Assembly (NCBI GenBank): GCA_947466075.1
Contig: CANIBP010000001.1
Span: 372,001-436,000 of the forward strand
Length of the DNA: 64,000 nt
Source: Verrucomicrobiaceae bacterium
GTDB taxonomy: Bacteria > Verrucomicrobiota > Verrucomicrobiia > Verrucomicrobiales > Verrucomicrobiaceae
Reading direction: 5' to 3'
This document shows, piece by piece, positions 45,180 to 53,327 of the stretch. Every line of letters starts with the position of its first letter. Position 1 is the first letter of the stretch. Below the pieces are notes generated by a model. That model searched no databases and was not told where the DNA came from. It saw nothing but the letters and a program-made list of their open reading frames with translations. A program made the translations under genes and the position numbers.

Positions 45180-45906
45180 AACACATGCCGTGACCAAACG
45201 CTACGGCGCTCACGCCGCGCTCGATGGCGCTTCATTTTCCACCGGTGATGAAGCGCGCGTCATCGCACTGCTCGGACCTTCCGGCGGCGGCAAATCAACT
45301 CTGCTGCGCGTGCTCGGCAGCCTATTGGTCCCCGATGAAGGTAGCATCAGCATCGACGCGCGCACACTGCCGCATGATGAAGACGGCGCTTTGATCGAGC
45401 GCCGAGCCAATGGTTTTGTGTTTCAAGGGTACAACCTCTTTCCCCACCTCACCGCACTGCAAAACATCACGTTGCCGCTGCGCGAAGTTCACAGCATGTC
45501 CGAAACACAGGCCACGCAACGCGCGCTGGAGCTGCTGCATCGTCTTGGACTCGAAACACACGAGAACAAACGCCCCAGCCAGCTCTCCGGCGGTCAGCAG
45601 CAACGTGCCGCCATCGCCCGCGCACTCGCGCCAAAGCCGCGATTGCTCCTGCTCGACGAACCCACCTCCGCTCTCGATCCCGTCATGACTGGCGAGGTTC
45701 TCGATGTCATTCGCGAACTTGCCGAGGCCGGACAAAGCATCATCCTCGCCACGCATGAGATCAGTTTCGCCCGCAATGTCGCCGACTGGGTCGTCTTCCT
45801 CGCCGCTGGCAAAGTTCAGGAGTCTTCGACGGCCACTTCGTTCTTCACCAAGCCGCAAACGGCACTCGCGCAGCAGTATCTCGAAGGCTTGTCGAAGTAT
45901 CGCTGA
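45169..45906 (+). CDS. Amino-acid-type ABC transporter ATP-binding protein
   Basis: A 245-residue ATPase with Walker A GPSGGGKS (36-43), Q-loop FQGYNLFP, ABC signature LSGGQQQR (139-146), Walker B LLLLDEP (159-165) and switch His in ATHEISFA. It powers the permease encoded just upstream. An unusually strong Shine-Dalgarno sequence, AAAGGAGGT (45154-45162), lies inside the end of the permease gene and fixes the start at ATG 45169. The two form a coupled pair without a binding-protein gene. Confidence 0.92.
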   Translation: MKLETHAVTKRYGAHAALDGASFSTGDEARVIALLGPSGGGKSTLLRVLGSLLVPDEGSISIDARTLPHDEDGALIERRANGFVFQGYNLFPHLTALQNITLPLREVHSMSETQATQRALELLHRLGLETHENKRPSQLSGGQQQRAAIARALAPKPRLLLLDEPTSALDPVMTGEVLDVIRELAEAGQSIILATHEISFARNVADWVVFLAAGKVQESSTATSFFTKPQTALAQQYLEGLSKYR

Positions 45907-45924
45907 ATCAACGCAGGCTCGAGA

Positions 45925-47877
45925 TCAATTGTTGAGCGCAGAAGTTGTCTGCTCAGCAGCAGGCGGCGGCTGGTCCCCGTTTTTGACGGCTTCGACGAGA
46001 CGTTTGAGACCTTCGCGTGCGATTTCGCTGGGCGGATGCATGCGGCGTGCCTTCAGATACCAGGCGATGGCTGAACCGGTCTGCTTTTTCTCCTCGTGCT
46101 GACGGCCGTTTTCGATGGCGTTGACGAACTCACTGGCCTTCACACCGAGATCGGCGCGCAGCTTGCTGAGCACGGGATCGTCAGGGAATTGCACGGACTC
46201 TTTTTCAACCTTCTCCCAGGCAGCTGGCGGGCTGCTGGAGGCGATTTCCTTGGCACCACCAACGATGAGTTCGAGGCGACCCATGTCCTTGAGCACTTTT
46301 TCAAGCTGCTGCTTGCGGGTGAGATCGTCAGCGACGGAAGCGATGAAGGTGGCTTGGTTTTCGAAGATCTGGCGGTAGTTGCGCTGGCTGAGCAGACGAT
46401 CGAACTCCATGAGGGCCTGGGCGCGCATGTCGCTGCCTTTGACGAGATCACCGCTGAAACCGGCCAGGTCAGGGTTGGTGGGCCAGATCTCGGTGGCGGC
46501 TTTCATCTCGGTTTCCAGAGTTTTGGTGTCCTTGTTGGCCATGGCCATGCGAGCCTTGCTGATGTGCAGAGAGCTGACGGATTTGGCCGTCTGAATCGCG
46601 GCGAGCGGTTTGGCGTATTCGAAATCGTCGGAAGCGCTGCGCAGTTCCGTGACGACTTGCTCAGCGCTGGCGTAATCCTTCATTTCGAGGAAGCTGAGGA
46701 GCTTGTTTTTTTTGCGGACGAAATCGAGCACCTTGAGCTTCTCGCTCATCGCGAGACGACGGACACGTGGGAGGTATTCGCCCACGCCAAAGGCTTCGAG
46801 CAGGCGATTGCCAGCGCTGTCCACATCGCGACGTGCAACGAGGTTTTCAAACGAGACGAGCGACTCGTCCACGGTGCGGATGGCTTCGAGAGAGAGTCCG
46901 TCGATCATGCTGATGGTGGGCGGGACGCCGAAGCTGGCGGAGAGCATCTTCTGCACGTCGCTGTCTTTGTCGAGTTGGAGGACGCTCTCACCATCTTTGA
47001 AAAGATTGGGGTAGAAACGGCAGGCGATAACGGCGTGCTCGAAACGGCGCTGGAGGAACATCTGAATGATGAGCGCCTGGAACTGCGTCTTGCTGGTGAT
47101 TTCTGAGAGACCGGCAGCGGTTTCATTGAGCTTCATCCGGGCCTCGATCTCGGCGATGCCTTTGATGTAGCCGGAGGTGCGGCCAGTCATGGCACTGTTT
47201 TGCTGAGCAGTCTGATTGGCCTGCTGCTGGCCACCTGCACCTGTCTTGGCAGCCCCACCACTCTTGGGCGGGGCGAGTTGGTTGTTGTTAAGGCCCATCT
47301 CAGCGTTCCACTCCAATGTCTTGCGACGATCGAGCATGGCGTTATTGGCTAGCTTGAGATTGACCTGCTTTTTTTGGGCCAGCCACACGTCCCAGATGGA
47401 GTTGGCGATGGAGTTGCAAAGGCCACCGTCAATTTTAGCTGCACCCGCCTCGGGCAGCAGGGCAAAAGCCTTCATAGGCTCGGGCCCGGGTTTATGTGTC
47501 GGAGCGAGCAGTTCCAAGATCTGCGCCATCACATCTCGATAGGCCTGATCTTCTGCGCTTTTGGCCTCAGGAGTGGTGAGATAGGTCTCGAAACGCGAAC
47601 GCATGAGGCGATTGTTGGTCACATTCCAGAGCTTGCCGTTGAATGCCACGTTTTCGCTGCCGGGATCGCCCATCGGCATGTTGGTCAGCCCCGTCTGGGT
47701 ATCCATCTGGCGGTCGGAAGCAGTTCCGGGAACGATGTTGTAGTTGTTATTTGAATTGGTGGTGGCAGGAGCAGCAGGCTGCTGACCGACCCCAGTCGAA
47801 CCAGGCAGCACCTGAGCTTGAAGCAGCGCTGAAGGCAATGCCAAGGAGAGGAGGAAGAGGCGGAACATGTATTTCAT
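45925..47877 (-). CDS. Large secreted hypothetical protein
   Basis: A 650-residue protein with a signal peptide ending near LLQAQ. A low-complexity Asn/Ala/Pro-rich stretch follows, then a long, mainly helical body (LWNVTNNRLMRSRFETYL, SIWDVWLAQKKQVNLKLA, SEKLKVLDFVRKKNKLLSFLEM) and a Q/N-rich insert near residues 210-230. A TPR-like segment appears near the C-terminus (SAIAWYLKARRMHPPSEIAREGLKRL). I do not recognise the family. Its neighbours downstream are small envelope proteins on the same strand. Confidence 0.7.
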   Translation of the reverse strand: MKYMFRLFLLSLALPSALLQAQVLPGSTGVGQQPAAPATTNSNNNYNIVPGTASDRQMDTQTGLTNMPMGDPGSENVAFNGKLWNVTNNRLMRSRFETYLTTPEAKSAEDQAYRDVMAQILELLAPTHKPGPEPMKAFALLPEAGAAKIDGGLCNSIANSIWDVWLAQKKQVNLKLANNAMLDRRKTLEWNAEMGLNNNQLAPPKSGGAAKTGAGGQQQANQTAQQNSAMTGRTSGYIKGIAEIEARMKLNETAAGLSEITSKTQFQALIIQMFLQRRFEHAVIACRFYPNLFKDGESVLQLDKDSDVQKMLSASFGVPPTISMIDGLSLEAIRTVDESLVSFENLVARRDVDSAGNRLLEAFGVGEYLPRVRRLAMSEKLKVLDFVRKKNKLLSFLEMKDYASAEQVVTELRSASDDFEYAKPLAAIQTAKSVSSLHISKARMAMANKDTKTLETEMKAATEIWPTNPDLAGFSGDLVKGSDMRAQALMEFDRLLSQRNYRQIFENQATFIASVADDLTRKQQLEKVLKDMGRLELIVGGAKEIASSSPPAAWEKVEKESVQFPDDPVLSKLRADLGVKASEFVNAIENGRQHEEKKQTGSAIAWYLKARRMHPPSEIAREGLKRLVEAVKNGDQPPPAAEQTTSALNN

Positions 47878-47889
47878 ATACGAGGACGG

Positions 47890-48300
47890 TTAGACTTTGA
47901 GCAGTTCGAGCACTTCGAGCACGCCGTTTTCCTGCACGCGCACCTTGAAGGTATAACGTTGCCCACGCTGGATATTGGCACCCTGATAATCCGGCGGCAC
48001 CCAGATTGGTACGAATGAACCTGAACCGGTGCCATCGCTGATCTGGACACTGAAGAGGCGCCCTTCGGTGCTGCGCCATTTGTCCAAGCGGTCATCCACG
48101 ATGCCTTCGACCTTGTAAACGTTGCCGCTCATGGCGGTGGCGTTTTCCAAAAACTCATCCGTGCTCAGTTCCGTGATTCCTGTCATAGGATCAGTAGCAC
48201 GGTGCATAAAGGCATAACCACCGCCACCAATGACAGCGAGGATGACAATCAATCCCAGCCAGTGGGCGGGGCTTACTCCAGATTGGGCGCGGCGTGGCAT
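47890..48300 (-). CDS. Membrane-anchored small protein with OB-like domain
   Basis: Start ATG 48300 gives a 136-residue protein with one transmembrane helix (LGLIVILAVIGGGGYAFM) and a soluble domain of beta-strand pattern (MSGNVYKVEGIVDDRLDKW, RLFSVQISDG, SFVPIWVPPD, RYTFKVRVQENGVLEVLEL). The strand order is like the OB-fold of CcmE-like or similar proteins, but no haem-binding residue is evident. The longer frame to 48402 overlaps the divergent gene at 48401 and is less likely. It lies 12 bases upstream of the large secreted protein gene. Confidence 0.65.
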   Translation of the reverse strand: MPRRAQSGVSPAHWLGLIVILAVIGGGGYAFMHRATDPMTGITELSTDEFLENATAMSGNVYKVEGIVDDRLDKWRSTEGRLFSVQISDGTGSGSFVPIWVPPDYQGANIQRGQRYTFKVRVQENGVLEVLELLKV

Positions 48301-48400
48301 CGGATGAGTGGGGAAGTGAGTGCGGAAGTTTAGGAGGGGAGCACCAGAAAATCGACGACAATTGCTGGCTGTCCAATCCAAGATGTCACAGGTTGCATCC

Positions 48401-48634
48401 ATGAGCGACTACTACAGGACCAGCATCCGCACCTATCGCGACTCGTTTGAGCGCACTGGCTGTGCGAAAGGTTGCATGATTCACCTAGTGTTGCTGGCAC
48501 TGATCGGTTTCGCGGCGCTGGTGTGGGCGATCAAAAACCGGGCCTGGGAATTGAGCGTGACTGTGGAACTGCCGGTAGAGAGAAAAGTGGAAGAAACACC
48601 GCCTGAGAACGATATCGAGACCGAGGCCAAGTGA
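48401..48634 (+). CDS. Small single-pass membrane protein, hypothetical
   Basis: A 77-residue protein from ATG 48401 (MSDYYRTSIRTYRDSFERTG). It has one transmembrane helix (MIHLVLLALIGFAALVWAI) and an acidic C-terminal tail (KVEETPPENDIETEAK). An in-frame ATG at 48383 is a possible start. No family recognised. It is convergent with the L,D-transpeptidase gene, whose stop is 10 bases away. Confidence 0.55.
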   Translation: MSDYYRTSIRTYRDSFERTGCAKGCMIHLVLLALIGFAALVWAIKNRAWELSVTVELPVERKVEETPPENDIETEAK

Positions 48635-48644
48635 TTTCACAGCT

Positions 48645-49244
48645 TCAAGGCGCATCAGGAAAGCCGTGGATGCTGCCACTGATGCGCACCGGTGTTCCGA
48701 CCCGAGCATGTTCCCAAATCACCTGCTGCGGCTCCATTGGCGTGCGGATGCAGCCTTTGCTGGAAAGCTCCCCCGGCTTGAACTCACCATGGTGAATGCC
48801 CACGCCGGGCCAGGTGAGACGCAGCCAGTATCTCATCTCATACCCCTCGTATTCGGTGCCTTGTGGTGGCGCTCCTTGATGCTCCCAAGTCCGCCAGACG
48901 ACGACTTCACGCGTGTCCTTCTTCACAAACTTGCCGTAGCGGTTCGAAAACTTCGTCGGCAACTTCTCCAGCACCTTGAAATTTCCCGTTGGCGTCGGAT
49001 TACCATGCCTACCGGTGGAAATCTGCGTCACTACGACCGGCGCATTCGCTGTGTTCAAAAGGCGCATTTCCTGCCTACTGAGATCGATTTCGATGTGTGA
49101 TTCTCCGGGCTTCAAAACACCGACAAGCGCTGCATCAATGTGATACACCGGCTTTGGCAGCACTATCGCGGTCTTGCGATTCAGCAGTGTGCAACTACTC
49201 GCGCAAAACGTCAGAACAACCAGTAGCAACGACCGCATGAACAT
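48645..49244 (-). CDS. L,D-transpeptidase lipoprotein (YkuD domain)
   Basis: A 199-residue protein with a lipoprotein signal (CASSC, lipid-attached C18) and a YkuD domain. The domain opens with SHIEIDLSRQEMRLL and contains STGRHGNPTPTGNFKVLEK and the active site IHHG (150-153) and SKGCIRTP with catalytic C165. Such enzymes form 3-3 cross-links in peptidoglycan or attach proteins to it. An alternative start two codons later exists. It shares a strand and close spacing with the small genes 49247-50226, so a common mRNA is likely. Confidence 0.88.
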   Translation of the reverse strand: MFMRSLLLVVLTFCASSCTLLNRKTAIVLPKPVYHIDAALVGVLKPGESHIEIDLSRQEMRLLNTANAPVVVTQISTGRHGNPTPTGNFKVLEKLPTKFSNRYGKFVKKDTREVVVWRTWEHQGAPPQGTEYEGYEMRYWLRLTWPGVGIHHGEFKPGELSSKGCIRTPMEPQQVIWEHARVGTPVRISGSIHGFPDAP

Positions 49245-49246
49245 CC

Positions 49247-49549
49247 CTACTTGTTCTTTCCGCCGGTATTTTCCTCTTCGATGTCGAAGAACTTACCTCC
49301 TGCAGCCCAGGCAAGATCAGTGCGTGGCAGGATGCTGTCGCCGCCGATGTAGTAGCGGCTGAATAAAAAATAGTTTTCGCGATGCAGACCGCTGCCAGTG
49401 CCGGCAGAGAAGATCGCGGCCACCTTGAGGCTCAGCGAACCAGCGATGCCATGCTTGTGCTGCATGTAGGCGCGGAACTCGGCCTCATTGGGGTTGGTAA
49501 GGGCGAGAACGACGAGCAATGAAATGAGGAGGAATACAATGAGTCTCAT
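49247..49549 (-). CDS. Small secreted or membrane-anchored hypothetical protein
   Basis: A 100-residue protein beginning with a hydrophobic segment (LIVFLLISLLVVLAL) followed at once by TNPNEAEFRAYMQHK and a short beta-rich body (LHRENYFLFSRYYIGG). The TNP-x-x-x-x-F-x-x-Y/F motif after a leader resembles small DUF4359-type proteins, but this is only a resemblance. It overlaps the start of the lipoprotein gene upstream (ATGA) and precedes the L,D-transpeptidase by two bases. Confidence 0.6.
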   Translation of the reverse strand: MRLIVFLLISLLVVLALTNPNEAEFRAYMQHKHGIAGSLSLKVAAIFSAGTGSGLHRENYFLFSRYYIGGDSILPRTDLAWAAGGKFFDIEEENTGGKNK

Positions 49550-50226
49550 GGCGCGGATTTGGTTGGAGTAGAGGCTGGGGTAGTGGGATCGGCAGGTTTC
49601 TTCATCTCCGGTATGCTCCCTGCGGGGCTGGTCGGAGTGGGGGATGGCACCGTGGTGTCAGTGGGCTTGGGTGGAGTGTCTGATGTTGTGGTCGTGGCGG
49701 CGGGATTCGTTTCAGCACCGGCACGTTTCCATTGAAACGAACCGGAAGCAGCGCCGGGAACCTCGACCCATTCGCCGGTGTTTGCCTGCTGCGTGCGCAT
49801 CCGCCACTGTTCCCCCTCGATCTCATGCAGCGCACGGTTGGATTCCTTCGCTTTCTGACGCATGAGCAGCATGCGATCCTCATTTTCGGCGGCCACGGTC
49901 TTTTTCATTTGTGGCCCCCAGTCTCCGGCGGGCACTTCGCGGACCTGCAGCAGACCGCGATGGTCCTCGCCCACGAGGTGGTTGTTTTTCAGCGTCTGCA
50001 CCTCTGCCATGCGGTTGCGCATGCGTTCCGTGGCTTCGCTGGCGCTTTTCGCGGCCTCTTTGTCGAGCGGTTCGTCGCCACGATACTGATAGATATCGAG
50101 ACGCATGTTCAGGTTTACCTCCAGCGGCTTCGGCGTTGTGATCGGCACCTCGGGCAGTTGCTTGCATGCGGTCATTACCAGCGCGCAAACCGTCAGCAGG
50201 AGGAAATTAAGGCTCCGCCACTGCAT
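49546..50226 (-). CDS. Lipoprotein that appears to fuse YnbE- and YdbL-type domains (DUF1318)
   Basis: Start ATG 50226 gives a lipoprotein signal (VMTAC). The 226-residue protein opens after the Cys with PKPLEVNLNMRLDIYQY, matching the single conserved strand of E. coli YnbE. It continues into a DUF1318/YdbL domain (KNNHLVGEDHRGLLQVRE, VAAENEDRMLLMRQKAKE, NTGEWVEVPG), and ends in a Thr/Pro-rich tail of about 60 residues. In E. coli YdbH, YnbE and YdbL are separate, and YnbE joins YdbH to the outer membrane with YdbL controlling the assembly. The YdbH-like gene lies just upstream. The fused form is inferred from motif order. Confidence 0.68.
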   Translation of the reverse strand: MQWRSLNFLLLTVCALVMTACKQLPEVPITTPKPLEVNLNMRLDIYQYRGDEPLDKEAAKSASEATERMRNRMAEVQTLKNNHLVGEDHRGLLQVREVPAGDWGPQMKKTVAAENEDRMLLMRQKAKESNRALHEIEGEQWRMRTQQANTGEWVEVPGAASGSFQWKRAGAETNPAATTTTSDTPPKPTDTTVPSPTPTSPAGSIPEMKKPADPTTPASTPTKSAP

Positions 50227-50338
50227 CAGCGGTTGTGGGTTGGCGCGGTTCCTCTTTCCAGCGATGGTCATAGACATTGACGTCAAAATTGCGCGCCCCA
50301 TAAGGCCCGGTGAACCGCAGATGCCCGCGGCCCTCTCG
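50207..50338 (-). other. In-frame continuation of the YdbH-like gene beyond its TGA stop
   Basis: Directly after the TGA at 50339-50341 the same frame stays open for 43 codons to a TAA at 50207-50209. It reads REGRGHLRFTGPYGARNFDV and continues with NVYDHRWKEEPRQP. The composition is protein-like, and a single change (GGA to TGA) would account for the stop. It overlaps the start of the YnbE/YdbL gene by 20 bases, stop codon included. It may be a decayed C-terminus, a readthrough extension, or a sequencing artefact. Confidence 0.45.
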
Positions 50339-53251
50339 TCAGTAGAAGCGTGCTTTGCTATCGACGCTGTCATACTCAAAGTCACGCAGCGTTTCCAGTC
50401 CGATGCGGGTTATTTGGTCGCCAAGACTGCCCGTCAGCGCCTTCGGCAGGGCTTTGATCATGTCATTGAGCGCCGCGATGCTGAACTTCCCACGCGAGCG
50501 GTTATTAAATTCTGCATCCGCCTGATACAGCTCGCTCTTGTTCCCCGTGGCGACGATTTTACCACCCACCGAGCCATTGAGCAGAAAATAGCTGGGAAAC
50601 ATCACCGTCGTGACCGGCCCCATGTTTACCCCCGCACCTGCAACCCAACCATCCCAGGTGTAACTGTCATCCAGGTAGATGTCGAAAGCGCCATTCACAT
50701 AGCCATCATACGCGGCACCACCAAAGATGCCGTAGATGCCGTTCGCGTCGTAAGTCACACTCAAGTGCGCCTTTTCGATGTGGAGTTGCTTCCAGCGCAC
50801 CTGCTCCACGGTGAAGGTCTCCGTCAGGTTGTTATTCCGGTCCCGCATCGGCAAATTGAAACGCACTTGGCCCTTCATGCCGCGAAACTCCAGCTTCAGC
50901 TCCTCCAACGTGTAATTGTCCGTGGGAATGTCGAACACCGCATCGAGCTGCCCGCTTTCCAGTTTCGAGGTAAAGCTGAAGGGGAAAGGCTTGCTGAACC
51001 CTTTCAGCGGCACGCCCTTGGGTGCTAGGATTAGCCGACCCTCCGACACCGCTAGCGTATCGACATGCCAGCCCGGTGCCGAGGGCTTCGGCGGCAGTGG
51101 TGGCCCCATGGTCGCATCCGGCAGCGGCGCCTCGCCCTTCATCCACTTGCGGTAGTTGTCCACATACCAGAACAAATCCTCGCCCACATACAGCAGCGGC
51201 GACACGATCTCCACGCGGTCGATGCGGCGGTGCAACAGACCGTCCAGCGTGTACGTCACCTGGATCATGTCCATCTCAGCCACTGTGCGCAGCGGTTCAT
51301 GGGGTGACGGGATGCGCAGGCGTGTCAGCATGATTTGCTGCGGCTCCACATTCTCTGCCAGACCATCGAGATCGAGCGGCGTTTCATTCGCACTGAAGTT
51401 TACATCAAAACGCACTGGCGGCAGCCCCGGCGCGATGCTCATCAGCGTCACGCCCAGCTTCTCCACATCAATTCTGCCCGCCGTCCAGCGCGCTGCCACC
51501 ACTCCTGCCTTCTCTTCAACGACAGCCGCCTTGCCACTGAACAACGTCATCAACGCATCGCCCACCTCCGTCTGGCCGCCAATCAATTTCAAAGTTTCCA
51601 ACCGCCGCGTGCGCCACATCTCCGGCAGTGCCGCCACCGCTTCCACTTTTTCAAAACTCAGCACCGGCAGATTCGCCCGCGTCGGGATACGCACCCGTGC
51701 GTCGGTGATGCTCAAACGCTGCTTTGATGCCTCGGTCACGATTTCAAACTGCGTCGAAATCTCCACCCGCTCCGCCAGCTTCATCGCCACCTCCACTGCG
51801 CCGCCCTTTGCCGTTAGTGTGCCAAACTGCAACTGCTGCCACCACGCAGGCTCGGGGTTATTCGGCAGCGGCTTCACCGGCTCGGTAACGACCTTGTCAA
51901 ACCACGCTCCGTTCTCCGGCGTGAATTCAAAATGCGGTTCTTCGAGCGCCAGCGCCTCCACGAATAGCAGCTCACGCAGCTTGTCGGGCACCAGTTCCAG
52001 CACGGAGGTTTTTGCCATGGCAAAGGGTCGCGGCTTGAGACTGGGATCCATGCGACCCCAGCGCAGCGACAGATCCGCCAGCGCCAACCGCTGCTTTGAT
52101 GCTGAGCGCACACCAGTCGGTAAAATCTCCAACGCTTCAAGCTTCGTGCTCCAACCAAACTCACCCGCCACCGGACAGCGCTCCGTCGGCGACAGCTTCA
52201 CCTTCCCGTCCTTCACTTCCATTTCATCCACCTGCATCTTCCACGTGGACGCCTGCTTCGATTCACTCTTCGGCAGCAGCGCTGATTCTAATTCCTGCGT
52301 CCACTCGATCTGCGGCTTCAACAGCACGCCGTTTTGCACATGCCAGAGGCTGGTTAAATCCTGCGACAGCTTCACCTCGGCCACCTCCGCCTTAATCAGT
52401 CCCGCAGCCGTGAGCGGTTGCAGTGACAGATTCTTCAAGCGCACCTCATGCCCGCCGCCTGTGATCAGTCCACCATCACGCGTGAGCACCAGATCATGTC
52501 CGTCCCAGTCGAATTGAACGCCACCGCGCAGCGGTGGCAGTTTCTCGCTCAAGGCCGGACTGAATTCCTTGATCCACGCCAGATCGACGTTCCCACCGCG
52601 CAAACTTCCTGTCTTGATCACGATTTTGTCATCCTTCATCGCCGCTTCAACCTTGAGACTGCTCACCACCTTTTTCCCCTGCCACGCGACATCCGCAGCC
52701 TTGATACTGGCCGTTTTAAACGCTCCCGCCGAGGTGCCGCCACTCACACTGCTCTGCACCGTCGCACTCAGCATCGGTTCATGCTTGTCATCATGCACCA
52801 CGATCTTCGTCGCGGCCAGATCAAGCGCTTCGAACCGCCAGGGTCTCGTCGCAGTTGTTGCCGCATCTTGTGACGATGAATCGCCTTTCAACAACGCCAG
52901 CGGCACATCCAACTCCGCCCCTGTCACCTTCATGCTGCCAAGATTTCCCGAACGCAATTGGCTCAATGGCAGCCGCCACTCGATACGCCCCACCGTGGCG
53001 ACTTGCTGCGCGGTCGGCACATGGGTGACGTTCAGGTCTTTGAGATGCAGCGTGCCGTTTTCCCAGTCCAGCGCGGCAAACTGCGCACGCCAGTCGCCCC
53101 CCAGCCGCAAAATCAGCGAATTGACCACCGCCACGCGTTCCTGCCAGGCCCAGTAAACCAGAACGCTCGACAGCACGCACGCGAACAACCCAAGATACAG
53201 CACCCAGCGCAGCCAGCGGCGGCGTTTGGGTTTGGGCGACTTTTCGTTCAC
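50339..53251 (-). CDS. YdbH-like AsmA-family intermembrane lipid-transport protein
   Basis: A 970-residue protein with a cytoplasmic basic start (KPKRRRWLRW), one transmembrane helix (VLYLGLFACVLSSVLVYWAW) and a long beta-rich periplasmic body of the AsmA/TamB type (LDWENGTLHLKDLNV, GTLTAKGGAVEVAM). The C-terminal part (GPVTTVMFPSYFLLNGSVGGKIVATG) matches the DUF3971/YdbH-like end. In E. coli YdbH, with TamB and YhdP, moves phospholipids to the outer membrane. Partner genes follow downstream on the same strand. The final TGA may be premature, see the continuation at 50207-50338. Confidence is limited by the divergence of this family. Confidence 0.7.
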   Translation of the reverse strand: MNEKSPKPKRRRWLRWVLYLGLFACVLSSVLVYWAWQERVAVVNSLILRLGGDWRAQFAALDWENGTLHLKDLNVTHVPTAQQVATVGRIEWRLPLSQLRSGNLGSMKVTGAELDVPLALLKGDSSSQDAATTATRPWRFEALDLAATKIVVHDDKHEPMLSATVQSSVSGGTSAGAFKTASIKAADVAWQGKKVVSSLKVEAAMKDDKIVIKTGSLRGGNVDLAWIKEFSPALSEKLPPLRGGVQFDWDGHDLVLTRDGGLITGGGHEVRLKNLSLQPLTAAGLIKAEVAEVKLSQDLTSLWHVQNGVLLKPQIEWTQELESALLPKSESKQASTWKMQVDEMEVKDGKVKLSPTERCPVAGEFGWSTKLEALEILPTGVRSASKQRLALADLSLRWGRMDPSLKPRPFAMAKTSVLELVPDKLRELLFVEALALEEPHFEFTPENGAWFDKVVTEPVKPLPNNPEPAWWQQLQFGTLTAKGGAVEVAMKLAERVEISTQFEIVTEASKQRLSITDARVRIPTRANLPVLSFEKVEAVAALPEMWRTRRLETLKLIGGQTEVGDALMTLFSGKAAVVEEKAGVVAARWTAGRIDVEKLGVTLMSIAPGLPPVRFDVNFSANETPLDLDGLAENVEPQQIMLTRLRIPSPHEPLRTVAEMDMIQVTYTLDGLLHRRIDRVEIVSPLLYVGEDLFWYVDNYRKWMKGEAPLPDATMGPPLPPKPSAPGWHVDTLAVSEGRLILAPKGVPLKGFSKPFPFSFTSKLESGQLDAVFDIPTDNYTLEELKLEFRGMKGQVRFNLPMRDRNNNLTETFTVEQVRWKQLHIEKAHLSVTYDANGIYGIFGGAAYDGYVNGAFDIYLDDSYTWDGWVAGAGVNMGPVTTVMFPSYFLLNGSVGGKIVATGNKSELYQADAEFNNRSRGKFSIAALNDMIKALPKALTGSLGDQITRIGLETLRDFEYDSVDSKARFY

Positions 53252-53327
53252 AGCCGCATCTTAGCATCAAGACACCGATGTGCATCTTGCTGTAATCTCG
53301 ACCCGCTGGCTGACGTTCAAGGCTGCC

